Assembly: GCA_024345305.1 (NCBI GenBank) | Contig: BRON01000005.1 | Span: 62,001 to 126,000, forward strand | Reading direction: 5' to 3' | Source of the DNA: Mrakia gelida | Lineage: Eukaryota; Basidiomycota; Tremellomycetes; Cystofilobasidiales; Mrakiaceae | DNA: 64,000 nt | Part shown: positions 11,801 to 23,947 of the stretch, piece after piece | Numbering within the stretch: position 1 is the first letter of the stretch | Layout: the number at the start of each line of letters is the position of its first letter | Translations under genes and position numbers: made by a program | The notes under the pieces: generated by a model | The model's input: the letters and a program-made list of their open reading frames with translations, nothing else | What the model was told of the DNA's origin: nothing | The model's database searches: none

Positions 11801-14199
11801 GACGACGCGGCTGCTAGCGGTTTCTCGGTACTCGTGGATGCTTTGGCTGATGTGGAAGTCGAGGTTGAAGTGGGGAGGGAGAGAGAGGTGGTCGAAGTCG
11901 TTGAACCTGACGGAGCTGGAGATCTCGCCTTCCTGCCTTCCGACGATCCTCGGCGTGCTGAAGGGAGTTCCTTGATAGTGATCTTGGCGTCTCTGGCGTT
12001 GGAGATGAGATCGAAGGCGAGGTTCGATACCAAGGGAGCGACAGAGGAGGGATCCGAAAGGAGGGATGCTGGGTTGGAGGAGATGAGACGCGTCGAGAGG
12101 AAGATGGCTCGGAAATGGGTTGGTGAGGAGGTGGGAGTGGATGAGGATGAGGCTGGTTCGTCGATGTGATGAAGGGTAGCGTGGAATGAGGCGGGTGATG
12201 TGACTGAGTTGGAGGAAGCTGCAGGGAAGGACGAGGATGCGAATGTTGAAGCGAGAGGACTCGAGGATGAGGTGATGGGATGGCTGGTTCCTTCGACGGT
12301 GGTGATTGCTGGTGAGAGTAGTGGAGGTGAGAGGAATCCTCGAAGGCTTCGTTTCGGTACGTCCTTGATGCCTGAGTCCGATCCTGTGACCGAAGACGTC
12401 GTCGAGCTCCCTCCTCCCCATCCCCACATCCAATCGCCGATCGACCCTCCAGCAGCTCTGTCCCTCTTCTTCTCCATCTTCGGAGGCTTCTTTCCTCCAC
12501 CGTTCTTCATCGGTAGACTCCCTGTCGCTGCCTCGTTCCTCAGGCTCGACGCTCGACTCTTGACGACGGGTGTGGGAGCGCTGTCTTGAAGCGATGAAGA
12601 GACGACCGAGGATGACGCGCTTCCATTCGAAACGAAGGACGCGAGGGTGGAGATGGATCCTTGGCGTGCCTTCTCGCGACGAGGATCGTGGGTGCTGCTG
12701 GTGGAGGAAGATCCAGTCGTCGCGTTCGGGAGAGGGAGGGAGACGGCCGAGCTGAAAGGTAACGACGCGTTTCGAGGGGACGAGGAGGGGAAGTGATTCC
12801 GAGGAGGAGCATGAACATTGAGGAAGGCGGATGATGATGTTTCGAGGGATGTTGAGAGAGCTTCGAAGAGATCCGAATGGAGAGTCGCGTCCTGGAGAAG
12901 GGAGGGTCGAAGTTGAACGAAGAGTCAGTACGCGTCGACTTCGGGCCGAGAACTCACGACCAGAGACTGTCCCAACGCAGGAAACTTCTGCCTAAAACCT
13001 CGATACTCGACGAAAAAGGATGTGCTCACCTGAACATGACTCGGCTCGTCCGTCAGCGCGTCTCCCTCTCCCTCGTCCTCCTCCTCGTCGACCTCCAGCT
13101 GATGCCGCCAAAGCATCCAGCCAACCCTCGCCAGGATCTTCAAAGGATGTTCTTTCCCTCCTCCTGGACTCCCTGGGGGACTAGGAGGGAACAACGGTCT
13201 ATCCCCTTCGTCCGCGTCCTCCCTCGACGACGACGACTTCTTCGCTCGACTCCTCCCAAACAGGTCTCCTTCTTCCTCCGGAGGACCCCACGGTGCCAGA
13301 GCCGAGGCGAGTTCGTCCGAGCTCATGAGGTCATAACGAGCTGCTAAAGCTCGTTCCTCCTCCCTGGAGAGGATGAGGGGCGGTTTCCTCTTCTTGCGAC
13401 GCGAGGGAGGAAGGTGCGAGCTGAAGGTGGTCGTTGCGGGAGAGGAGGAGGACGCTCGGGCGTTTGAGGAGTGACGGTGGCTCGTTTGGGTTGGAGTAGT
13501 TGGGACCTTGGGTAGTTGGTAGATGTTTGGTGAGGATTTGGAGGATGAGGAACTGGGGGAGTGCTGGAGAGGAGTGGGAAGAGGAGGAGATGGTCGACCG
13601 CCGTTGGTTGCCCTCGCGGTTGTCCTGGACGAGGAAGGGAGGGGAGGGAGCCGGCTTGAAGAAGAAAGTGATGAGGACGATGACGAGAAGGATCGGGATG
13701 TAGAGGTTGAGGATGGGATCGCGAGGGAGGTGGTGATTGGGCGACGAGAGGAAGAGAGACCTCGAACGGACCCGTCCCAGGAAGGTCCCTCGTTCGAAGG
13801 GTACTGGTCCGGCGAGCCTGGAGAGGTAGGAGTAGCGATCCGAGCTGTTTTGGAAGGTCGAAGGGACTGAGACATGGTTTCTGTAGTCTTGTTCATCAGG
13901 TCGAAGTAGGAGGAGGGACGGAAGGTCGTATCTTGAGAGGGGAGGAAGGAAGGAGGAGCTCGAGGTCAGCTCGACAACTCCATCGTCCTCTCTGACGGTC
14001 GTCTCCCAAAGGATTCTACGAGCTCGTCTGCGGCACAGGATATAAGCTCACCTGGATCTTGATCCTCGTCATCCTTGGATGCTGTTGGTATGTTCCTCCT
14101 TTGCTGTTGAGTTGCTCTAGCCTTTGAGGAGAGGGAGAGGGGAGGGGAGAGAGGATGGCTCTGGATGTGAATCTCGTCCACCGTTGGAGCGGAAGACAT
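8879..14199 (-). CDS. TBC-domain Rab GTPase-activating protein with a long disordered N-terminal region
   Basis: This is a predicted Rab GAP acting in membrane traffic. Exon 1 starts at ATG 14199 (MSSAPTVDEIHIQ) and joins at the GAT codon split by the intron ending near 13931. Three very large Ser/Thr-rich exons follow, then about ten small exons encode the TBC domain. A block reading FGAKKVEEG...SGEALTDRYGFIYD precedes it. Both catalytic fingers are present: the arginine finger motif IEKDVVRT (IxxDxxR) and the glutamine finger in VGYCQGLN (YxQ), so the GAP should be active. Further TBC blocks are EEAFWVFLCVVERLMPPNYY, ITAVAFGWFLSLFTDC and WDVFFVEGFDTFFRIALAIL. The product ends GSNRPY at TAG 8879. 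I estimate more than 1,400 residues. The target Rab cannot be told from sequence alone. Confidence 0.85.
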
Positions 14200-14945
14200 G
14201 CTTCGGGCTGGATGCGAATCCCTATCCGTTCGAGGATAAGAACTAGAGAAACGAGAGGGCGAGGTCCTGGAAGCTGTATCTAGAGTCTGTGGTGGTTGGT
14301 TGGCTGGACGAGGAGGAGCTCGCTCAGGTGACGTCTGCGATTCCCGAGCGGTTTCGAGCTCAACTTTCTCCCTTCCTCCTCCTTCCTTCTGACACCCATC
14401 TAGCTTGCAGACAAGTTTATACAGGATGCTGACCTCGCCTTATCATCTGCCCTCGTCTTTTTCCAGCTCCATCTCTTATCGGTCTCTGACGAGGGTCAAA
14501 GAGTTTCAGGGGCTCTTTCGCTCTCCTGCCTTCAGCCACTCCTCCGCCCTTCTGGACGCGTTTGACTTCTTTCCTCAACATCTACTCGTTGCCCCTGATC
14601 AGCACAGATCCTCTGGATTCAAAAACGGCTTCTCGGCCTTCTCGGCTGTTCTCTCTCCATCCACATCCTCCTCCCTCTCTTCCCTTCCCCTCCCTCCCTC
14701 CCTCCTCGTCTCCCTCCTTCCCCCACGATCTCAACCACGACGTACGACCTAGACTCCAACGACAACTCAACGACCCACCAGCACAACACCTCAGCAAACC
14801 CTCAAGCTTTCGACAAGTTCACAAGTGATTGAATCGGTTGGTTGACTTCTCTCCTCCTTTCTCGTCGAAGACCTTCCTGACCTGGCCTTTCCCTCCCTTC
14901 ATTCCAGCTCTCTCATCCCATCCCACACACCAACTCACTCTCACC
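14200..14945. promoter_or_regulatory. Divergent intergenic region
   Basis: About 750 nt separate the RabGAP start from the membrane-protein start. The right-hand half is a strongly CT-rich tract on the plus strand, a common fungal promoter feature. No RNA gene or further coding exon was seen. Confidence 0.4.
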
Positions 14946-17748
14946 ATGGCAGCCGTTCCCTGGTTCACACCTCCTCCTGGATACGCTACTGGGTATCTCG
15001 AGAATTACGACGTGTGAGCCCTCCTCCTTTCGCGTTGATCCACGCTCTACTTCAGCTAACCCCTCTCCTTTTCCTACCCTTTTTTTCAGCTACCACCTTC
15101 GATACATCGCTCTCAGCTGCTCTGAGGAACACGACACTACCTTCTTCGACGACTGCTGTCACCCTCTCCTAGCGACGGAGAGCGTCGAGGCAAACCGACT
15201 CGCGTACTGCAACCCTTGGCCTGCGTCCTCCTCCTCTTCCTTTCCCCCTTCAACATCTACTCTCACCTCCTCGTCATCTTCATCCTCCTCCCTTCCATCC
15301 ATCTCTTCCTCTCCATCTCCATCCTCCTCATCTTCATCCTCCTCCTCATCCTCCCCGTCAACCTCGTCCTCCGGCGCGAGCAAACCCAACCATCGTCTAC
15401 TCTCGATCCTTCTCCCCACCATCCTTGGATCCCTCCTCCTTCTCAGCCTCCTCCTCTGCATCTACCATCGTCGTCGGCAGGCGAGGATTGAATCCCGTCG
15501 GTCAGGTCTCATCAACCGAACTCCTCGCTCGACAGGATATCTCGCTCGTCTTTGGGGAGCACCTCCGTCGCCGTGAGTCTCGTCTCGCTCTCTTTCACTC
15601 TCGATCTCGAATGCTGACCCGTCGATCCTTTCTTTTTCGCAGTCCTCGACCTCACTACAGCCGAGGGATGTACACAAACACTCTCGCCTACCACGACTCC
15701 CGCTCTCCTCCCTCCTCCATCTCACCCGACCCTCCTGCCTATCGACAACTTCAACCTGGTCAATACGCTCCTCTCCCCTACCAGCATCAGAACAACCCTC
15801 TCTTCTCCGTCTCCGAAGGCTCGCCCGCTCGAGACTCGATGTCCTCGTCCGACAGCGATCAGGAGGAAGCCCAGTTCATCGTGCTGGGTCGAGACGGACG
15901 CGAGGCGCGACCGTTGCTCGACCGGCCGAGGTCAAGGCCAGAGTCATCGATGGGAAGCTACTCGACGATCCTCGGGAGGGACTCTCGACTCGCTAGTGGG
16001 CTCTTCTACACTCTCGAGGACGCCGAGAGGGAGAGGAGGGAAGAGGCGGAGGAGAAGAGGTTGGCGGAACTGGCAGCGATTGAGGTGAAGCGAAGGGAGG
16101 GCAAGGAGGAGCAGTTCGCCATTGGATCCGACGGCGAGGGAGATATCTCGGACGCTGAGGCGATGATGGAGGAACCGGTAGAGCTCAAATTCGCCCGGCT
16201 CAGTCAACGAGGAGCGACTCCCAGCACGTCGACGCTCATCAAGACCTCCGACTTCGGCGCTCTCCTCGGACCCAACGCCATCGCTTCTTCGTCCTCCTCC
16301 CCTATCCCTTCTTTCCTCGCTCCTCCTCCTACCGCTCCGCGACGACGACCTCCTCCTCCAGGACTCGCCTTCAACTTCCCTTCTCCCTCTCACCTCCGTC
16401 CCTCGTCTTTCCACGGCACCACCCTCCAACGACCTTCCTCCGCTCAACTCTCCTCCGCCTCCACCAACGACTCCTTCGCCGAAGCTCAAATGGTCCAACG
16501 TCCCTCCTCGATGGTCACCACTGGATCTCTCGCCCGAGATCTCTTCGCTCGGCCAACTCGACCCTCGTCGGATCTGCGACGCGAAAGCTACGCGACTGGA
16601 ACTTACTCCTCCTACACCCCCTCCATCTACCACTCCGCCCCCTCTACTCCCCTCCCTTCGACGACGGATCTCGACAGCAACCTACCATTCCACCCCACTC
16701 ACCAGGTCTCTCTACAATCGCCCATCCCGTCCTCCTCCCCTTCGAGACCTTCAACCGACCGTTCCTCAACCCCTCCTCCCCCTCCCCCCTCCCTACCTTC
16801 CAAATCCAACCTCACCAACGACCCTTGCATCCTCCATCACCCTAAACCCTCCTTCTCTCCAATCTACTCTCCCCAACAACCCCCTCCCTCCTCGTTCGCC
16901 TCTTCCTCACCCACCGACTCCTCGTTCTCGCACTCGAGGAGCGACTCCCAATCCCAATCTCAGTACCTTCCAAGCCCTCTTCTCGGACCGTCCATTCGGC
17001 TCGTCCCCCAACAACCCTTCGTGCTCTCCTCAGCGTTCGGATCGTCGTCGTTCGGGTCAAGCGATCTGGGAGGAGGATCGAGGTCGAGTCGGAAGTCGGC
17101 CGCGACAGGTGGTGGGTTGGATGATTGGGCGGAGGGAAGGCCGGAACTGGGTGCTGCTGGGATGATGGGAACTAGCGGAGAGAGGTTGGGAGTTGAGAGT
17201 CAGAGTCAGAGAGGAGGAGGGGTGATGGAGAGGAGGTTGAGTCGCGTGAGTTTCGAGATTCTCTCTCTCCCTCTATTTCTTGTGTGCTCGCTTCGAATTT
17301 GGCTGAGATCGAAGCCCCTTTCGGTTTCTTTCTCTTCGTGTCAGATACTGACTTCAACCTCTTTCTCCTCCTCTCGTCTCCTCGTTCCAACAGCACGTCC
17401 ACCTCGTCAACCCAACCACTCGCCCTCAGTCCGCCCGCGTCTCAGTCCACGAAGCGGTCGAGCAGGCTCCTGGAGTGTCTCCCTCGACGTGAGTGTGCCT
17501 CTTCACACCCCTCTCATCTCCCTCCTCTCCCACCTCTGTTCCCTAAACTGACTGGCGACGGCGCTCTTTTCCCTTTCGCTTTTTTCCTTAGCGGTTCCCC
17601 CCACTCCCTTGCCTCCTCCCTCCTCGAGCGCGAGCGCGAAGGCACCTGGGGACGAAGCTCCTTCGGTATGCGCTCTCATCCTTCTACTCCTCTCGCCGAC
17701 GACGACGACGAGACGGACGCGTTGATCCGAGGGTCGTCGCAGGTTTAG
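14946..17748 (+). CDS. Single-pass membrane protein with Ser-rich ectodomain and long disordered cytoplasmic tail
   Basis: The family is not recognised. ATG 14946 opens a 5-exon gene ending at TAG 17746. Residues about 1-60 hold a Cys-containing segment (LSCSEEHDTTFFDDCCHPL). A Ser/Thr/Pro tract of about 50 residues follows, typical of O-glycosylated stalks, then a clear transmembrane segment (LLPTILGSLLLLSLLLCIY) and a basic stop-transfer stretch HRRRQ. The remaining several hundred residues are presumably cytoplasmic: Ser/Pro-rich with an acidic Glu/Arg helix (EDAERERREEAEEKRLAEL) and an end in TDALIRGSSQV. No classical N-terminal signal peptide is visible, so the start may be incomplete or the TM may act as a signal-anchor. 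The layout resembles fungal cell-surface sensors such as Mid2/Wsc, but I see no homology signature, so the sensor role is a guess. Confidence 0.65.
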
Positions 17749-18972
17749 ATTTCTTTCCCCTCCTGGTGAGGGGATTTCTTCGTTCTCGGATCATGGGAGA
17801 CTCGCTCTTCTTGATCCTACCTAACTGTACTTGTTCTCGTTCGCCTTGCTTGTTTTACGACCGCGTTTCCCTCTCCCCTTTCCTCTTCCTCAACCTCTTC
17901 TCGTCTCGAACCTTAAGTAGATACGTAGATTTGCTTCTCGCTCCGTGAAACCTCTCTCGTCATGCCATGCTCTCTTTTTCAAAAATCAGCAAGCAGTCAA
18001 AGAACTGAAAGAGGACAGAGGGAGGGAGGGAGAGAGATAGAACTCTGAAAACGCGAACGCGTCCCGGCCCGTCCGTGCTGAACGGAGGACGTTACCGATC
18101 CTTCTTTTGAGGCGATTTTGAGGTTGAAAAACTTCAGGGGGGTGAAGGAGGATGTTTCGGAGGTGTTGTGCAGGTTTGAGGCTTCCAGGGTGCTTTGGGC
18201 CGAGAAAAGGGACAGAGACGAGATTTTTCTCTCCAACCCTCTCCCCTCCCCTTCGGAGTCTCGCCGCGTCATCCAGAACCGACTTTTTCTCGTCGACGTT
18301 GCCGCTCTTCTCCCTCTTCTCTCCTTCTCTCTGCGAGATGCGGGATTATATACATGCCAGAGGAGGACCAACAGAGCCCAAAAAAGCTATCTTTTTGAGA
18401 CTGGAGGCTGACTGAAGCTCGCGAGGGAAAGAGGTGGCGCAGAGAAACGGAGAGGAGGACGAGCTGATGTCGCTCGTCTTTTTCTCTTTTCGAAGGTTCG
18501 TCCTCAACCACAACTCCCTCCCCCCTCCCAAAACACAACCCTTTCCCCTCCACTCGTGAGTCATCCTTTCCTTCCACCTCTCCTCGTATATAGATCGTCG
18601 TTCAGAGAGAGAGATGGAGATGGAGGGAGGAGGAGGAGGGAGAGGTGGGATGGAACGTTCGAGGTCGTCGGTGGATACCCTCCCTCCCTCCCGCCTTCCC
18701 TCTTTCCCTTTGGCTCGTTCTTGCTGGCATCTTAGTCGAGAGGCTAGTCCTGTATCCTCTCTTCGATGTACAGAAGAAGCGAGCTCTTCAAAGACGGATG
18801 TGTTCGATATCGTCAGCCAACGAGACTGCTTCATCTCATCTCCTCCCTTCCCCCAACCCTTCCGTCTCCGTCTCCCCTCCCCTCCTTTCAGCCGCAATCT
18901 GTCAACCCGTCCTAGACTCCTTTTAGGCTGACCATCTCTTCCTTTTCTCTCCCTGTTCAGACCCTACCTACT
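17749..18972 (+). promoter_or_regulatory. Upstream region of transaldolase with TATA-like boxes and a probable 5' UTR intron
   Basis: This gap of about 1.2 kb has no coding gene I can support. TATA-like runs occur at about 18347-18353 and 18587-18592. A branch-like ctgac, a pyrimidine tract and cag end at 18960, just 12 nt before the transaldolase ATG, which looks like the 3' end of a 5' UTR intron. Long first introns and TATA boxes fit a highly expressed metabolic gene, but the donor site was not fixed. Confidence 0.4.
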
Positions 18973-21048
18973 ATGTCCACTTCTCTCGAGCAGCTCAAGG
19001 CTTCCGGAACTGTCGTCGTCTCCGACTCTGGAGACTTCGAGTCCATCGCCGTCTACCAGCCCCAGGACGTGAGTCTTTCGCTCCTCCTCCCTTCCTCCTT
19101 CCTCGCTTTCTCTCCTTCATACTGACTGAGCTTCTCCCTTCTCTCCCCCTACCAGGCCACCACCAACCCTTCGCTCATCCTCGCTGCCACCAAGGACCCC
19201 AAATACGCTAAGCTCTTCACTCCTGCTCTCGAGTACGCTAAGTCGAAGGGAGGGTGAGTCCATTTTCCACCTCCATCTATACCCACGTTCGCTTCCTTTA
19301 CTGACTGATACACCTTCTGATTCGCCTCTTGCAGAGACATCGACGCTCAGGTCGACAACGCTACCGACCGACTCGTGAGCATCATCATCCCTTCCCCTCC
19401 TCTCCCCTCCCCTCCCCTCACCCTCCACTTCCTTGACCTTCCGTCTTCCTCGTCGTCACCCTCCTCCTCATTTCTCCGAGATCGCTTTTACGTATGCATC
19501 TTGCTGACGCTTTTACCCTTCGCTTCCTTGCTACAGCTCGTCGAGTTCGGAAAGCAGATTCTTGCTCTCATCCCTGGACGAGTCTCGACTGAGGTCGACG
19601 CTCGACTTTCGTTCGATACCGCCGCTACCATCAAGAAGGTTAGTTTCACCTCTTACATCTCTCGTCGTAGATCTCTTTACTGGATTACCAACTCGAGCAG
19701 GATCTGAGAGAAGACTAGACCTCGCTCGCTCTCCCTCCGTTCCCTCGACGCTGACGCCATTCCTCTCTTCCTTCCTTCCCTTCCCTTTCCTTTCCCAGGC
19801 TCACGAGCTCATCGCTCTCTACAAGTCCGTCGGTATCGAGAAGGAGCGAGTTCTCATCAAGATTGCCGCCACTTGGGAGGGAATCCAGGCCGCCCGAAAG
19901 CTCGAGGCTGAGGACGGTATCCACTGCAACCTTACCCTCCTCTTCGGTTTCGGACAGGCCGTCGCCTGTGCTGAGGCCAAGGTCACCCTCATCTCCCCCT
20001 TCGTCGGACGAATCATGGATTGGTTCAAGGCTTCCACTGGACAGACCTACGAGGGAGACGCCGGTGAGTGGCGCTCTGAATGTTTGAAGACGGAGGAGGG
20101 ACCAGGGGAGCGGTGGATTTCAGCCCTCCTCGGTCTGCCTTCGGTCATCGCCTGGAGTGGCAGTAGGAAGGTCCGAGGCTGATCGTTTCTTTTGGTTTCT
20201 CGCCTACAGACCCTGGAGTCATCTCTGTTAAGAAGATCTTCAACTACTACAAGTGAGTTTGCTCCCTCTTTCGCTTCGCCTTCCGAACCCGACGATCTCG
20301 AGGTTGACGGCGAGCTGACGTCCTTTCCCTTCCTTTTCTTCTCTCTTTCAGGCAGCACGGATACCCCACCATCGTCATGGGAGCCTCGTACGTCTTCCTT
20401 TCAGCCATCCTCGAGAACCTCGAAGGTCTTGCGTCGAAGCTGACCTCTCGTCTCCTCTCTTCTTCCTCCCTTCCCTTCCTCCTCCTTCTCCTCCTCCATC
20501 ACCACCTTGCTCCCCACTCCAGTTTCCGAAACATCGGAGAGATCAAGGCCCTCGCCGGAGTCGACTACCTCACCATCGCCCCCAAGCTCCTCGAGATCCT
20601 CAAGACCTCCACCGACGCCGTCCCCAAGAAGCTCGCTTCCGAGTCCGCCAACGACGAGCCTATCGCTAAGGTCACTTTCATCGACAACGAGGCTGAGTTC
20701 AGGTGGGCGCTGTTGGCCGACCAGATGGCTTTCGAGAAGCTTCACGAGGGGTGAGTCTGCCGTTTCGTTTCCTTCCTTCTTCCCTTGCTCTTCCGCCTTC
20801 GCGTCGAACAGAACAGCTGAGCTGACCTCCCATCCCCTCTTCCCTCCTTACCTTCCTTTCCAATCCTCAGTATTCGACAGTTCGCTAGTGAGTCTTCTTC
20901 CTTGCTTCCCTCCTTCTCGCTCCCCACCTTCGCCTTCCATCCTCGCCCGACGAATGAACGCTGACCTTCCTCCCTCCCTCCTTCTCTTCCTCCTCTTCCA
21001 GTCGACGGACAGACTCTCAAGGATATCCTCCGAGCCAAGCTCGCTTAA
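18973..21048 (+). CDS. TAL1: Transaldolase
   Basis: The enzyme transfers a dihydroxyacetone unit between sedoheptulose-7-phosphate and glyceraldehyde-3-phosphate in the non-oxidative pentose phosphate pathway of the cytosol. Ten or so exons join from ATG 18973 ([12 protein letters not shown]) to TAA 21046. Family blocks are all present: [23 protein letters not shown], the catalytic Schiff-base Lys segment [27 protein letters not shown] and [11 protein letters not shown]. The length is about 325 residues, the usual size. One internal exon near 20871-20887 is only 17 nt (IRQFA). A probable intron lies in the 5' UTR. The codon set is strongly biased to C-ending and GGA/CGA codons, as expected for high expression. 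No defects are visible. Confidence 0.96.
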
Positions 21049-21978
21049 GCGGATCTGGTGCTGGTCGCTTGATTTTTGTCTTCTACTGCTTTCTTTTACT
21101 TTCTTGCCTCGTCCCTTTGACGATCTGCTTATGCCATCTAGTTCCCTTAGTCACAAGCATCTCCCCGAGCGAGAACAGCGCGAGTGAGTGTACAGTCGAC
21201 GAGTGAGCTGAGCGAGTGAGGAGGGAGAGGCGAAGGAAGGATAGTGGAGAGCGAGGTGCGACGAGCGGAACAGCGAAGGTGAGCTTCGCCTTCCTTTCCT
21301 TCCCTTCGTTCGGACATCGCCTTCTGACCTCTTTCTTTCGCTTGGCTCTTTCACAGCTCAAGATGAAAAGCTCACGACCCAAGTGACGCACGAGCGAGTA
21401 TGCACGGAGATCAGGACGAGCTCGAACTCGACGCGTCTCTCGGCGTCGACTCGCGCTCAGCTTTTTTTCTTCTTCTCCTCCAGAGCCCGTTCTCCCTCAC
21501 CGCCTCTCCAGCTCCTGGTCTCTCGCTGCTTATCGGCGCCTTTGGTTTCGATCTCCTCGACGGGAACCCGGCGGTAACCCTCCACGCGAGAGGAGGTAGG
21601 AGGAAGAACGAGTCGAGGTTGAAGGGAAATCGCTCGCGTCGCGTCGTGTCTTTCGTCGAACCTCAAGCGGACATCCTCGTGAGTCCGGACGCGCCTTCAA
21701 CTTCGTCGAAGCACCTTTTTGATGGCTCGTCTCAGCGCTGGTAAGTTGGACGAGAGACGCGACGACGAGCAGCGCGACATGAAGGAGAACAAAAGCTGTC
21801 CTGCACCAGGGCGGTCAGCTCCTTTCTCTTCGATTTCACCCCTCGGTCAAACTGACCCTGTTTTTCCCCCCAACCTCATAAAATCCCCCTTCTTCCTCCC
21901 TTCTCGCCTTCTTCTTCCCAACCACATCAAGTTCACCTCTCACTCGCTTCCCCAAACTCTACAAAACCCTTCCTCGCC
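21049..21978. other. Intergenic region
   Basis: About 930 nt hold the transaldolase 3' UTR and the promoter of the next gene. A 114-codon frame at 21400-21744 has no recognisable similarity and no splice context, so I do not call it. A TC-rich tract precedes the next ATG. Confidence 0.45.
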
Positions 21979-23233
21979 ATGCTCTCTTCCTCCCTCGCCC
22001 TCTCGATCCTCCCCCTCCTCGCGTTCGCCTCTCCCTCTCCTCCTTCCCCCTCCTCTGGAATTCAGGCTCGAGATCTCCCCGTCACCTTCGGACCTGTGAC
22101 CGTCTTTGTCACACCCTCGGAGTCTCTCGAAGGAGCGACCATCGAGTTCCCTCAAGGTCAAACTCAGCTCGTTCTTCCCACGGATCAGAAGTTGGTTCAG
22201 TACACTGTGGGAAGGGGATTCCAGGTGAGCTCGAACGAACTTCTTGGTCGAGTTTTGGTAAACTTCTCTGAAGCTGACTGTTTGTACCCTCGTTTCGTAG
22301 AACTACACCTGTGGCAGCGACGGGAAATACGTCTCAGCTGGAGCTGTCGCCGATTTGTAAGCTCGCACTCTCCCTCTCTCCCTCCTCCTCCCTCTCCCTC
22401 TCCTCTCATTTTTCCCTTTCTTTCCTCAAGCTCACATCCTCCCCGCCCCCCCCCCCCTTCATATGACACTCCTCAGGTACGACATCTCCCCCTGGTCCCA
22501 CCTCCCCGGCTACGAACTCTTCCTCTCCCCCTTCTTCCTCAAGGAAATCCCCTTTCCTTCGTCTCGAGGCGATCCCAAATTCTCGCCCGTCGGATCACAC
22601 TTCTTCATCCCCAAGGACGGAGGCATCTCCCCTGAGTTTGAGTTCAAGGAGGCGTTGAGGGATGAGAGTCAGTTCGTTGTTGGGAAGAGGACGGGAGGGA
22701 TTGATGATCCGGTGGATCCGTGAGTTTCGACGCGACGACTTTCTCTTTTCGTCTTGTTCGAAAGATGAACTGACCTTGTACGCTCTCTCTCTCCTCCATT
22801 TTTACAGTAAGAATAACATCCAGTGGCTTCAGGTCAGTCTTTTTCTCTTTCTCCCTCTCGCATGAAGAAGAAGACGAGGAGGAGGCGGTTCGAGCGTCGA
22901 CCTGATCATGCGTTTTCTCCCCCTGCCTGCCCCTCCTGCAGTTCACGAGCGTCGAGGGAGCCGTGACGAAGACCTTCTTCCGACACAACACTGCCGGTTA
23001 GTTCATCGTACCGTCCGAGCGCTCTCCAGGCAGCTAACTCGACCGATTTCCTCGTCGACACAGGCGGACAACCTCCCTCTTCTTGCAACTCGGCCGACAA
23101 GTCGGTTCTCTCCGTTCCCTACGCGACCCTCTACGTGAGTTCACTTCAAATCCACCACCTCGCCGTCATTTCATCGACCGTCGCTGACCTTCTCGTCGAC
23201 TCCTCGCTCTCGCAGTCGTTCTTCAACTACTAA
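21979..23233 (+). CDS. Secreted DUF3455-type protein, copy A (apparently intact)
   Basis: The function is unknown; fungal members of this family are small secreted proteins (family assignment from memory). ATG 21979 begins a signal peptide (MLSSSLALSILPLLAFASP). After the first introns the frame reads VGRGFQ, NYTCGSDGKYVSAGAVADLYD, then SHFFIPKDGGISPEF, NIQWLQ, TKTFFRHNTAGGQPPSSC and VPYATLY, ending at TAA 23231. The NYTC block and the GGQPP...C block contain the two conserved Cys. All introns have gt...ag ends. A run of about a dozen C bases sits inside the intron near 22447-22458. The protein is about 245 residues. A damaged paralogue and a remnant follow downstream on the same strand, so this is the surviving member of a tandem set. 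Confidence 0.78.
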
Positions 23234-23947
23234 ACGTCGTCGCGTCGCGTCGCGTTCTCCCCAACCAACTCGTTCTTCCCAAAACGTTATCTCCTCCTTC
23301 CCTAGACTCACACGGACCTTTCGTTTTCGATTTTACCTTATTTGGGACTCTGTTGATGGACTTCGCTCTTGCTTCGAAGAACAGGGAGAGAGGTCAGACC
23401 GTGCTTCTTCCTCGTCGAGCGAGACCTTTCGAGCGAGACCTTCGAGAAAGTTCTTCCTCTCCTCTCATCTTCAGCTTCTGCCTTCCATAGCCAGAGAAAA
23501 TTGCCAGCGTGGTCCAGCGAAGAACGCAAACCTCCGACGCGAACAGCCCCTGCCAAACTCAAGAGGCGTTTTGGAGTTTGGAGGTTTAGCCGCTTCGCGA
23601 AAACCTTCCACCCTTCGAAGAGGTTTCTTCATATCGCCTCCGTACCTCTACTGAGCTCTCTTCCGATCACGACCAAGGAAGGTCCTCGAAAGGAGGGAAG
23701 CTCGCGCGTCGACTTCAAGTGCTCGACTCCTTTTTCTCCGCTCTGATCTGAAACGTGCCCGAACTCAACCCCTGTCCCGTCCCTCGTGTTCACATTTCTT
23801 ACGAGATCTCCTTGTGAGGTGAATAGTCGAATTAGGCCGAGCCTTCCTTCTTCGCTCCCAACCACCATCCTCCCTCCGCTCTCTTCCCTTTCCCTTCTAT
23901 CCCTCCTCCCTCTTCACTCCTTACTCTTCTCCACTCTCTTGCTGGTC

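Noticed and set aside
12960..13045. A 38-nt intron (gtgagc...ttttag) in the RabGAP exon
   Set aside because: Too short, and removal breaks the frame; reading through gives VSTSFFVEYRGFRQKFPALG.
22447..22458. Poly-C run in DUF3455 copy A as a lesion
   Set aside because: It lies inside an intron, so it does not affect the protein; its exact length may be unreliable.
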